The notes below the pieces were generated by a model that made no database searches, was not told the DNA's origin, and saw only the letters and a program-made list of their open reading frames with translations. Position numbers and translations under genes: made by a program. This document shows, in pieces, positions 15,086 to 21,883 of a stretch of DNA of 64,000 bases. The DNA is from an uncultured Bacteroidales bacterium (GTDB lineage: Bacteria; Bacteroidota; Bacteroidia; Bacteroidales; F082): positions 114,219 through 178,218 of the forward strand of contig CAMJRR010000003.1 of NCBI GenBank assembly GCA_946408345.1, in the 5' to 3' direction. Positions within the stretch are counted from its first letter, which is position 1. Each line of letters starts with the position of its first letter.

Positions 15086-16480
15086 CTATTTCTTCACCGC
15101 CACCCGCGCCACATAATTTTTCCCATCCGCATCAGTAATCCTCACCAAATACACCCCTTCCACCAATCCACTCACATCAATCTCATTACTGTCTCTCACC
15201 GTCTTCACCAGCTGCCCAAGCGCATTGTAAACTCGCATTTCAGCAAATTCAGAACCTTCGATGTAAACCATTTCCGTGGCAGGATTGGGCCAAACGGCAA
15301 GATGGCTTTCGGTTGGTTCATCCAAACTGTTGTATTCGGAGTAATGGAAATCCATCAAATCAATCTCTATCCCCTCTTCCAACAATTTGAGTTTCAGTAG
15401 TTTGTTGTATACTGGAATATCCAAGCCCATCCTATTGAGAATTGGACCACCTATCTCCATTGTATTCCAAAACCTATTGAGACCTGCTATTTGGTCAATG
15501 CCTACAGATGGGTCGTAAGTCATTTCGTAGCCATCTTCCAATTGCCAATCTCCAGAAAAGTTGTCATATACATTGTAAGCCGTGCAGTTATAGTTGTCGT
15601 CGTATAAAAACTCGGTCTTTAAGTCGTAATAATACACTTGCGAGCCGATGTATTGGTCAAAACCAATCATGGAAAGAAGATGGCCTGCGGTATCATATTC
15701 AAACACGTATCTGCCATCGCCACTCCATTCATCATTGCTTGTGCGGTTATAATAAGCCATTTCAATGCACGAGCCTTGCTCGTTGTACGCATACTCAGTC
15801 TTGTAAACAAGATACCATTCACCTTCCCAAATGCTTGAAATCACCTGTGCACAAAGCCCTTGGGCATTGTAGTAGTAATCGGTCATGTAATGGGGCTGCC
15901 AATGGTTTTCAACGAAGTCATAATACACCTCGTTTTGGAGCAGGCCGTTTTCGTATTCGTAGACCCTTTTGGCCGATTCAATCCATCCGTCAAAATAGTT
16001 GTATCCAATATACAAAGTAAGGTTTCCGGCTTCGTCATACTCGTTGGTATGTTTTGTGTTCAGCTCCCATGTGTTTCCCGACAGGTAAGTGGAGATTGCT
16101 TCCACTATCAGGCTTTGTTCGTTGTAGGTGTATTCCGTCTTGTTGGTCTGTATACCGTCATAGTGCGTCACCGAAGTCAAGCGGTTTTGCTCGTCGTAGG
16201 TGTTTTCGAAGGATTGTTCGAGATACCATGAAGTGTTAGTCGGGTAATAACGCATTTCCTTGGTGCAGTTGAGACGGCTGTCGTATTCATATAGGAAACG
16301 AGCCTCATTCCCAGTGACGCTGTCCAATTTCAGGGTGAAATTGTTCTCATGACAGTTCAGCCGTTCCACATGCTGGATTTTGGCTTTCATAGACTTCAAA
16401 GTCTCCGGCTTTTGGGTTTGTTGTGCTGAGACTGACACGATGCAGCACATCAAAGCTACAATTAAAAGACTGTTTTTCAT
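15086..16480 (-). CDS. YD-like repeat secreted protein with T9SS sorting domain
   Basis: A 464-residue protein with signal peptide MKNSLLIVALMCCIVSVSAQ, the conserved block HVERLNCHENNFTLKLDSVTG, about eight to nine YD-like units (for example FENTYDEQNRLTSVTHYD and HTNEYDEAGNLTLYIGY), and a type IX sorting domain at the end (VWPNPATEMVYIEG, GLVEGVYLVRI, VARVAVKK). The units are more regular than in the paralogue at 12700. Export through T9SS to the surface is expected. Function is unknown; the repeat type suggests a binding scaffold. Confidence 0.82.
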   Translation of the reverse strand: MKNSLLIVALMCCIVSVSAQQTQKPETLKSMKAKIQHVERLNCHENNFTLKLDSVTGNEARFLYEYDSRLNCTKEMRYYPTNTSWYLEQSFENTYDEQNRLTSVTHYDGIQTNKTEYTYNEQSLIVEAISTYLSGNTWELNTKHTNEYDEAGNLTLYIGYNYFDGWIESAKRVYEYENGLLQNEVYYDFVENHWQPHYMTDYYYNAQGLCAQVISSIWEGEWYLVYKTEYAYNEQGSCIEMAYYNRTSNDEWSGDGRYVFEYDTAGHLLSMIGFDQYIGSQVYYYDLKTEFLYDDNYNCTAYNVYDNFSGDWQLEDGYEMTYDPSVGIDQIAGLNRFWNTMEIGGPILNRMGLDIPVYNKLLKLKLLEEGIEIDLMDFHYSEYNSLDEPTESHLAVWPNPATEMVYIEGSEFAEMRVYNALGQLVKTVRDSNEIDVSGLVEGVYLVRITDADGKNYVARVAVKK

Positions 16481-16550
16481 TGTATCAAAGATTTGAAATT
16501 CATATTTTGCAGAAGTAAAGCAATAAATTGCTGTTTTTTCAATGGGTTGT

Positions 16551-17000
16551 TTAAATCGGGAAATATATACCGATGCTGTAAAGCAACATCACAGGGACAT
16601 TCTTATTCGCCTCAGGGATATTAGGTCCTTCACCCACTTTAGCTCCGAGACCTATTTGGAATTGAAATACTTTTGGCGCCCTGAAGGTGTAGACAGGGCC
16701 AAGTAACGCTTGAGTGTAGGTGTTACCTATGCCTTGGTGCCAATATAACAGCGAAATCATGGAACTGTTGATGAAAGGCTTGAAGTGATAATTGATGCCT
16801 GCACCAAAACTTCTGAATCCAATTCCAGCCTGGGCACTGAAATGATTGCCAAACATGAACTCGAAGTCGGCCCCGACGATGCCGCCACCTCCTTGAAGAA
16901 CGCCCGCCGAGATAGACATTTTCTTTTCACTGGGAACACGTTGCGCCATCAATTGAACTGAAAACATGGCAACCAAAACGATTAAAACAAGTTTTTTCAT
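16551..17000 (-). CDS. Small outer-membrane beta-barrel protein
   Basis: A 149-residue protein; MKKLVLIVLVAMFSVQLMAQ is a clear signal peptide and sets the start at 17000. The ORF track adds 55 residues from a leader that looks like structured RNA rather than coding sequence. The mature part shows barrel-like alternation (SISAGVLQGGGGIVGADFEFMFG, FSAQAGIGFRSFGAGINYHF, LYSIGIYFPI) and would form about eight strands. The family is not recognised. Its long leader (about 280 nt from the predicted promoter) contains the rod-like hairpin described separately. Confidence 0.7.
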   Translation of the reverse strand: MKKLVLIVLVAMFSVQLMAQRVPSEKKMSISAGVLQGGGGIVGADFEFMFGNHFSAQAGIGFRSFGAGINYHFKPFINSSMISLLYWHQGIGNTYTQALLGPVYTFRAPKVFQFQIGLGAKVGEGPNIPEANKNVPVMLLYSIGIYFPI

Positions 17001-17128
17001 AGGGATAAGTTTTTTTATGGTTAATACTTGATTTGATAATGTCTGCTCATGGTTTGATACGTTTTGGGCCTTTTCTCCGTCCACAAGCAATAAAGAAAGG
17101 CGTTTGCCATTCGTTTGATTGCTTATTA

Positions 17129-17241
17129 TCTTGGAGGCTCTGGTAAACCTTGACACTATAAGCACGAATTAGTTCACGCCCTAAAACGCGAACTTTCCGC
17201 TTGCTTATTCTCGTGTCGAAAATTTACCAGATTTCCCAAGA
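17129..17241 (-). ncRNA. Candidate structured RNA or leader (rod-like hairpin)
   Basis: On the minus strand these 113 nt fold into a nested rod: TCTTGG/CCAAGA (6 bp), a 4x4 internal loop, TCTGGTAAA/TTTACCAGA (9 bp, perfect), GACAC/GTGTC (5 bp), ATAAGC/GCTTAT (6 bp) and GTTCGCG/CGTGAAC (7 bp with one G-U) closed by an 8-nt loop. A second hairpin, AAGCAAT/ATTGCTT enclosing GGC/GCC, follows at about 17084-17125. A -7 box lies about 45 nt upstream and an outer-membrane protein gene 129 nt downstream. It could be a cis-acting leader, a 6S-like RNA with internal bulges, or a palindromic mobile remnant. 17001-17347 holds nothing else I can see. Confidence 0.45.
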
Positions 17242-17284
17242 GAGAACAAGAGCGTAAAGCCCTTCATTATGTCTTTATTTGTCT

Positions 17285-17293
17285 GCAAAAGTA
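17285..17293 (-). promoter_or_regulatory. -7 promoter box ahead of the structured leader
   Basis: TACTTTTGC on the minus strand with a TTG at 17310-17312 about 17 bp upstream, the right distance for a -33 element. Transcription would start near 17278, giving a leader of roughly 280 nt before the barrel gene at 17000. Confidence 0.55.
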
Positions 17294-17347
17294 ATACTTT
17301 TCCATTTTACAACGGTTAAATTCAATAAAAAATCACTTTTTGCCATC

Positions 17348-18079
17348 CTAATATCCTACAATTCTATCGGCGAACTGACTCCATCCCCAAGCGGACTTGT
17401 AGGCTTCCACGCTGGCTTGTGGAACCTTGATTTCCTGAAGACGAGACAGAAGATAATCCGATTCCACCAGCGCAAACGACGGAGGTGTAACAGCTCGACA
17501 AGTCATGGAAGTCAACGAAGCACAGTCTTCAAAAGCATGTACCTCTATCCACTTGATGGAAGCAGGCAAATCAACCGAAGTCAGGTTGCCACATCCATGA
17601 AATGCATCATATTCAATCTCTTCAAGCGATTCTGAAAGGGTGACGCTACTCAATTCCGTACAACCAAAGAAAGCGTAATTGCCAATTTTGGTGACCGTAT
17701 TGGGCAACACTATGGATGTCAGCTTATTACATCCCCAAAAAGCATCGCTCTTGATTCCTACTACCGAATAAGTCTGGCCAAGATGCGTGAACTCGGCAGG
17801 AATGACTTCCTTCCCATAATACTGCCTGTTGACCAGCTCGGGATTGAAATCCGTCGCTCTGGTGACGACGGCAGTGTTGGGCGAAACGAGGATGAAATAC
17901 ATCTTTTTCAAGTCGTTTCGATAACTGGCCTCAACTATTACTTGACCATCGCGGACCACTTCTTGTGTGGAAATGGTTTTCAGCGGGTCGTTTTCATCCT
18001 TTTGGCAAGCGGTCATGGCTAAGCCCAAAACAAGGACCAGCAAGCCTTTCCATAAATTCTTTGTATTCATCGATTTCAT
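17348..18079 (-). CDS. BspA-type leucine-rich repeat lipoprotein
   Basis: A 243-residue lipoprotein; lipobox LAMTAC. After an N-terminal block (ISTQEVVRDGQVIVEASY, KMYFILVSP) come about four LRR_5 (BspA/TpLRR) units of the form AFxGCxxLTSxxLPxSVxxIGxxAF, at about residues 105-200. A C-terminal cap follows (CRAVTPPSF, IKVPQASVEAYKSAWGWSQFADRI) with the motif usual at the end of such proteins. These proteins are usually surface or periplasmic binding proteins. It is a tandem paralogue of the gene at 18097, 17 bp apart. The start could be MKSM at 18079 or M at 18070. Confidence 0.85.
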   Translation of the reverse strand: MKSMNTKNLWKGLLVLVLGLAMTACQKDENDPLKTISTQEVVRDGQVIVEASYRNDLKKMYFILVSPNTAVVTRATDFNPELVNRQYYGKEVIPAEFTHLGQTYSVVGIKSDAFWGCNKLTSIVLPNTVTKIGNYAFFGCTELSSVTLSESLEEIEYDAFHGCGNLTSVDLPASIKWIEVHAFEDCASLTSMTCRAVTPPSFALVESDYLLSRLQEIKVPQASVEAYKSAWGWSQFADRIVGY

Positions 18080-18096
18080 TTTTTTAGTCCATAGAA

Positions 18097-19044
18097 TTAC
18101 ATTCCAACAATGATGTCCTTATACAATCGCCAGAAATAGCTCTCCTTGTATAGGTCGACACTTTGTGCCGGAACAAGGATACGCTCGATGGCGTTGCTCA
18201 GCATGAAATAGTCTTCATAATGCTGGCCATTGGGGTCTTTCTCAGGAGGGGTTGTTGGTCGGCATATTAAGGTGGTCAACGACGAACAATCATCCAAAGG
18301 ATTCACGCCCAGATAGTTCACCGATGCAGGAATCTCAAAACTGGTGAGCCCCGAGTCATAGAATGCGTCATCACAAATAGTGGTGACATGATCGTGCAAA
18401 GTGACGGATGTCAAAGAAAAACACATGGAGAACATGCCACAGGGAATCTTCTCCATCGACTCAGGAATCTCAACGCTGGTCAGGCACGTAGAAGAAAAGA
18501 CGCTATTTCCGAAACCGTTCACGGAACTGGGAATCACCACAGAAGTCAAGCCTGAACCAGCGAAAGCGGCATCACCAATGTATTTCACCGAATTGGGAAT
18601 GTCAATCGAGGTCAGATGAACACACTCACTGAAAGCCCAGTTTCGTATGGTGTCAATACTGTTGGGCATCTCGACTGAGGACACCAGACTGACAAGTTCA
18701 TGATTCTGGACAGAGGCTTTAAATGCGCCTTCGCCAATACAAGTCACCTTATAGGTCTTGCCGTTATGGACAAAACGGTCTGGGATGACGATGTCGCCGC
18801 GATAGATCCAAGGCGATTGCTCCTCTTGAACGGTATAAAACCTGTTATAACTGACCACCTCAGCAGTGGTATCAGAGAGAAGATGAAAATACATTTTGGT
18901 GTTGTCGGAATAGCTTACCTCAACCGTAGTGCCGAAATAGTTTTCAACCTCATCGGTGGAGACAATCCCCAGGATATCTGCATCGGACTTTCGGCATCCT
19001 GCAATGAGGATTGCTGTAATGAGGATTAGAAATGTCTTTTTCAT
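18097..19044 (-). CDS. BspA-type leucine-rich repeat lipoprotein
   Basis: A 315-residue lipoprotein (MKKTFLILITAILIAGC, Cys at 17). It shares its N-terminal block with the downstream paralogue (IVSTDEV, VEVSYSDNTKMYFHLLS) and has about six LRR_5 units at 95-265, e.g. SIDIPNSVKYIGDAAFAGSGLTS. The C-terminal cap is CRPTTPPEK and ILVPAQSVDLYKES. The two LRR genes form a short operon from the box at 19069. The ligand is unknown. Confidence 0.87.
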   Translation of the reverse strand: MKKTFLILITAILIAGCRKSDADILGIVSTDEVENYFGTTVEVSYSDNTKMYFHLLSDTTAEVVSYNRFYTVQEEQSPWIYRGDIVIPDRFVHNGKTYKVTCIGEGAFKASVQNHELVSLVSSVEMPNSIDTIRNWAFSECVHLTSIDIPNSVKYIGDAAFAGSGLTSVVIPSSVNGFGNSVFSSTCLTSVEIPESMEKIPCGMFSMCFSLTSVTLHDHVTTICDDAFYDSGLTSFEIPASVNYLGVNPLDDCSSLTTLICRPTTPPEKDPNGQHYEDYFMLSNAIERILVPAQSVDLYKESYFWRLYKDIIVGM

Positions 19045-19068
19045 ATCTGTTTAGATTAAAAACTTCCA

Positions 19069-19076
19069 CAAAGGTA
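19069..19076 (-). promoter_or_regulatory. -7 promoter box of the LRR lipoprotein pair
   Basis: TACCTTTG on the minus strand, 25 bp upstream of the start at 19044, matches TA-N2-TTTG. Confidence 0.5.
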
Positions 19077-19118
19077 AGCATTAAAAATGCTTGTCAAGGG
19101 GGTATTGAGGGGCTGCAA

Positions 19119-19205
19119 GATTTTGTCCCTATGATTTTTTCAACTCATCATTGATTTTCAATAAATTGACCAAAAACAGTGTCCGATTTTGTCCCTATGA
19201 TTTTT
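19119..19205. repeat. 21-bp direct repeat pair, 66 bp apart
   Basis: GATTTTGTCCCTATGATTTTT occurs perfectly at 19119-19139 and 19185-19205 between the LRR operon promoter and the lgt terminator. The 45 bp between copies show no other feature. There are only two copies, so this is not a CRISPR. Confidence 0.9.
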
Positions 19206-19215
19206 GCAATAAACG

Positions 19216-19256
19216 ACAAAAAAAATAAGGCCAACCACTTTCGCAGCTGGCCTTTT
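19216..19256 (-). terminator. Rho-independent terminator of lgt
   Basis: On the minus strand AAGGCCAGCTGCG...GTGGTTGGCCTT forms a GC-rich hairpin followed by ATTTTTTTTG, right after the lgt stop. Confidence 0.8.
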
Positions 19257-19258
19257 CT

Positions 19259-20167
19259 TCATTTTTCCTCAACTTTCTTTCGATGCACAAAGCTCCAAAC
19301 AATCACCCCTATGCCGATGAGCACAAAGGGAACACTAAGCCACTGACCCATGTCGAAGGTCATGTTACGCTCGAAATCGACTTGGACGTTTTTCAGGAAC
19401 TCAATAAGGATGCGCGAGCCGAAGATGATGACGAGGAAAGTGCCGAACATCAGGCCGGGCTGCTTGTGGCCGAGGTCGCGCTTGTAGTACATCCACAGGA
19501 GAATGCCCATCGCCACAAGGCAGAAGAAAGCCTCGTAAAGACCCGTCGGGTGGCAGGGCAGCCACTCGCTTGGCGGACATGGCGCATCCCAAGCATTACA
19601 AGCCGTGTAGTTGTCGACCGTGCCACAGAACTGCTCCGCACCGCGCATGAAGACAAAGCCCCAAGGCAGTGAAGTCGGCGTGCCATAAATCTCGTGGTTC
19701 ATCACATTGCCCACGCGAATCAGTGCCCCGACGAGGCACACGGCAACAACGATGCGGTCGAGGATCCAGATATAATTGATTTTCTGAAGATTCTCCTTCT
19801 CCTTTTTCGACTTGTTATAATTGCGCACATAAAACCACAATCCAATCAAGATGCCGATGGCGCCGCCATGGCTGGCCAAACCGCCTTCCCACACCGCCAG
19901 CATCTTCAAGGGATGCGAGAGGTAATAATCCGGCTCATAGAACAGACAATGACCGAGACGAGCTCCCACAACAGTGAAAAGCAACATGTAAATCAGCAAC
20001 TTATCTAACGATTCGTCTGTCATTTTCTCCCTGCGATAGATACGACGCATGATGAAATAGCCGATGAAAAAGCCCAAAGCCCACAGCAAGCCGTACCAGC
20101 GAATCTGCAATGACCCCAAATGAATCAGGACAGGGTCGACGTTCCAAGTGATGTAGTTTAACAGCAT
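19259..20167 (-). CDS. lgt: Prolipoprotein diacylglyceryl transferase
   Basis: A 302-residue inner-membrane protein with about seven transmembrane segments and the Lgt hallmarks: GGLASHGGAIG (about 93-103), RVGNVMNHEIYG containing the conserved Arg/Asn/Glu, HPTGLYEA with the catalytic-region His-Pro, and GQWLSVPFVL near the end. It transfers diacylglyceryl from phosphatidylglycerol to the lipobox cysteine of preprolipoproteins, the first lipidation step used by the many lipoproteins in this window. An insertion around 180-200 (CNAWDAPCPPSEW) has two Cys residues and is longer than in E. coli. It is monocistronic with its own box and terminator. Confidence 0.96.
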   Translation of the reverse strand: MLLNYITWNVDPVLIHLGSLQIRWYGLLWALGFFIGYFIMRRIYRREKMTDESLDKLLIYMLLFTVVGARLGHCLFYEPDYYLSHPLKMLAVWEGGLASHGGAIGILIGLWFYVRNYNKSKKEKENLQKINYIWILDRIVVAVCLVGALIRVGNVMNHEIYGTPTSLPWGFVFMRGAEQFCGTVDNYTACNAWDAPCPPSEWLPCHPTGLYEAFFCLVAMGILLWMYYKRDLGHKQPGLMFGTFLVIIFGSRILIEFLKNVQVDFERNMTFDMGQWLSVPFVLIGIGVIVWSFVHRKKVEEK

Positions 20168-20183
20168 GATTTTGAAATTTTCG

Positions 20184-20192
20184 GCAAAAGTA
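20184..20192 (-). promoter_or_regulatory. -7 promoter box of lgt
   Basis: TACTTTTGC on the minus strand, 17 bp upstream of the lgt start. The CAACAAT-type repeat at 20201-20236 covers the -33 region. Confidence 0.55.
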
Positions 20193-20200
20193 GGAATATT

Positions 20201-20236
20201 TGTTGATTGTTGATTGTTTAATTGTTTAATTGTTGG
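20201..20236. repeat. GTTGATTGTTTAATTG-type short tandem repeat
   Basis: Imperfect tandem units (TTGATTG, TTTAATTG) upstream of lgt. Read toward the gene it is CAACAATTAAACAATTAAACAATCAACAATCAACA, the same family as 27191-27232 and 46222-46260. Confidence 0.8.
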
Positions 20237-20255
20237 CTACTGGCTATTGGTCTCT

Positions 20256-20315
20256 GGCTACTGGCAGCTTCAACGAAAAGAAAAACCTTACTTTTTCATT
20301 ATGCTGCCAGAAGCC
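20256..20315. repeat. Interrupted inverted repeat (GGCTACTGGCAGC family)
   Basis: GGCTACTGGCAGC (20256-20268) and GCTGCCAGAAGCC (20303-20315) are near-perfect inverted copies around an AT-rich 34-bp centre. Extra GGCTA-TTGG and AGAAGCCAGCAGC words flank both arms. It lies between divergently transcribed lgt and the sigma gene. Confidence 0.75.
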
Positions 20316-20354
20316 AAAAGTCAGAAGCCAGCAGCAAAAATAATTTCATCAAAA

Positions 20355-20385
20355 TGTAACTTTTTCGCCAAATCTCCGTATTACT
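20355..20385 (+). promoter_or_regulatory. ECF-type promoter of the sigma factor gene
   Basis: TGTAACTTTT (from 20355) and CTCCGTATTACT (20374-20385) resemble -35 (TGTAAC) and -10 (CCGTATTA) elements of ECF sigma promoters. The same two words with identical spacing (19 bp from start to start) lie upstream of the GIN-domain gene. The -10 word ends 10 bp from the ATG, so the leader is very short. This predicts autoregulation. Confidence 0.65.
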
Positions 20386-20395
20386 TTCGTAAAAG

Positions 20396-20896
20396 ATGGA
20401 CAGAAGTCAGTACAACCAGTGCGTGGAGCAATATGCCGACCGGCTTTTCCGCTTCGCGTTCTCGAGCCTCCGCAACCGCGAGCAGGCCGAGGACGTGGTG
20501 CAGGAGAGCTTTGCCCGCGTTTGGGAGAAAGTCAAGACGATAGATTTTGCGAAGGCGAAATCCTACCTCTTCACCACCGCCCACCATGCCATGATTGATG
20601 AAGTCCGTCAGCGACAACACTTTGTGAGCACCGAAGACTACGCGCCCACCGAAGAGAAAGCCAATGGAATCCCCTACCCTGACGTCAACGATATCCTGCA
20701 CAAGGCCTTAACCGACCTTCCCGAGGCACAACGCAACGCCTTGCTGCTGCGCGACTATGAGGGATACAGCTACCAGGAAATAGGCGACATCACGGGGATG
20801 AGTGAGTCACAAGTGAAGGTGAACATCTTCCGCGCCCGCACTGCATTGAAAAACAAACTGAAAAGCATCGACAACCTAATTGACATAGCGCCATGA
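20396..20896 (+). CDS. ECF-family RNA polymerase sigma factor
   Basis: A 166-residue sigma-70 family protein with only regions 2 and 4: region 2 at about 8-75 (YADRLFRFAFSSLRN, EDVVQESFARVWEK, AKSYLFTTAHHAMID) and region 4 at about 105-160 (LTDLPEAQRNALLLRDYEGYSYQEIGDITGMS). Between them is a short acidic linker. It directs RNA polymerase to a small envelope-related regulon. The stop overlaps the start of the downstream anti-sigma candidate by 4 bp (ATGA). Its promoter matches that of the facing GIN-barrel gene, so the latter is the likely target. Confidence 0.93.
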   Translation: MDRSQYNQCVEQYADRLFRFAFSSLRNREQAEDVVQESFARVWEKVKTIDFAKAKSYLFTTAHHAMIDEVRQRQHFVSTEDYAPTEEKANGIPYPDVNDILHKALTDLPEAQRNALLLRDYEGYSYQEIGDITGMSESQVKVNIFRARTALKNKLKSIDNLIDIAP

Positions 20897-21777
20897 GTAC
20901 GAACATCACTACCGACAACTACGAGGCCTACCTCCTTGACTACATGGAAGGTAACCTCAGCCCCGACGAGGCAGAGCAGCTGAAAGCCTTCGTCGCGGCA
21001 CAAGGCTTGGATTGGAACGAGCTCACCGAGGAACTTCCACATCTGGAGGCACCTCAAATCGAGTTTGAGAACAAAGAGCGCTTAATGCAAAGGTCCCTGA
21101 GCTCGTCGAAGGGCCGCTCTAATGATAGCAAGCGCGTCGTGCCGCTCTATGTCAAGATTGCCTCGGTTGCCGCTGCCGCCGGACTGCTGCTCACCGTCTC
21201 GTTGTGGCCTGAAAAGTCGATGCCGAAAGTGGAGCCCATTGCCAGCCTCAAGCCCATTGAGGTTAGCAGCATCAGCACCAATGAGCCCTTTGTCTTGTTG
21301 CCTAGGCGGGCTACAGAAAGCATAGATCCCTTGCCACGCACAGGCATACGTGGGGATGACATGCTTTCTGAAGGACACCTAACTACAGGAAGGAAGCCGA
21401 CACCTTTGTTGGCCGAATTACCGACCAAAGCAGCCACTGCTTTACAAACCGAGCAGCCTTGGACCGACTTTAACGAGCCCGACTTCGACTTGTTGGCCTA
21501 TCGCATGGACAAAGAACTGGCAATGATGTCATTAGATGGAAACGTCTTTTACGATGATGCAAAGGACGAACGCGACCTCTCGCTCATCGGCAAAGGCATC
21601 TACCTCTTGACCGACGGTCGCTACGACAGTTTTGAAGACCTCATCTTTTCCGGTTTAACCACAGCAAAGAAAGAACTGAGCTTAGCCGCCACCGACATGG
21701 CTTTGGCCGCTTACAACAACGTCAGCGAACAATATGAGGAAGCCAAGGAACGGTGGGAGGAGAAACACGGGGAGTGA
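20893..21777 (+). CDS. Putative membrane-bound anti-sigma factor
   Basis: A 294-residue protein: a cytoplasmic segment (1-85) beginning with the DYMEGNLSPDEAEQLKAFV motif typical of anti-sigma N termini in Bacteroidota, one transmembrane helix (about 88-105), and a periplasmic region of about 190 residues ending in a helical, charged tail. It is coupled to the sigma gene by an ATGA overlap. A 24-bp REP-like element (21092-21115) encodes residues 67-74 in frame, in the linker before the membrane helix. No zinc-binding HxxxCxxC motif is present, so the anti-sigma assignment rests on position and topology. Confidence 0.75.
   Translation: MSTNITTDNYEAYLLDYMEGNLSPDEAEQLKAFVAAQGLDWNELTEELPHLEAPQIEFENKERLMQRSLSSSKGRSNDSKRVVPLYVKIASVAAAAGLLLTVSLWPEKSMPKVEPIASLKPIEVSSISTNEPFVLLPRRATESIDPLPRTGIRGDDMLSEGHLTTGRKPTPLLAELPTKAATALQTEQPWTDFNEPDFDLLAYRMDKELAMMSLDGNVFYDDAKDERDLSLIGKGIYLLTDGRYDSFEDLIFSGLTTAKKELSLAATDMALAAYNNVSEQYEEAKERWEEKHGE
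21092..21115. repeat. 24-bp REP-like element inserted in frame (copy 1)
   Basis: GGTCCCTGAGCTCGTCGAAG continues as GGCC. It matches the element at 33472-33495 at 21 of 24 positions and lies inside a linker of the anti-sigma gene. Confidence 0.8.
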
Positions 21778-21810
21778 CCTTACCTCACATTCTTTCTCGT
21801 GCAGAATACA

Positions 21811-21858
21811 CAGAAATCGCAGAACTATGAGAATATTCCCATGATTCTGCGATTTCTG
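21811..21858. repeat. Perfect 14-bp inverted repeat between convergent genes
   Basis: CAGAAATCGCAGAA (21811-21824) and TTCTGCGATTTCTG (21845-21858) are perfect inverted copies around a 20-bp centre that itself has partial symmetry. It lies between the ends of the anti-sigma and GIN genes. There is no T tract, so it is not a canonical terminator, though it may insulate the two transcripts. Confidence 0.85.
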
Positions 21859-21883
21859 CGTGCAATAATATCAGCGTGCAAAA

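Noticed and set aside
17001-17165. 55-residue N-terminal extension of the barrel gene
   Set aside because: Covers a structured leader; the signal peptide begins at 17000.
17129-17241. tmRNA or RNase P RNA
   Set aside because: There is a TTCGACA word, but no tag reading frame, no tRNA-like ends and no RNase P core GAGGAAAGTCC; only the hairpin architecture is supported.
19119-19205. CRISPR-like repeat pair
   Set aside because: Only two copies, and no repeat internal symmetry or cas genes.
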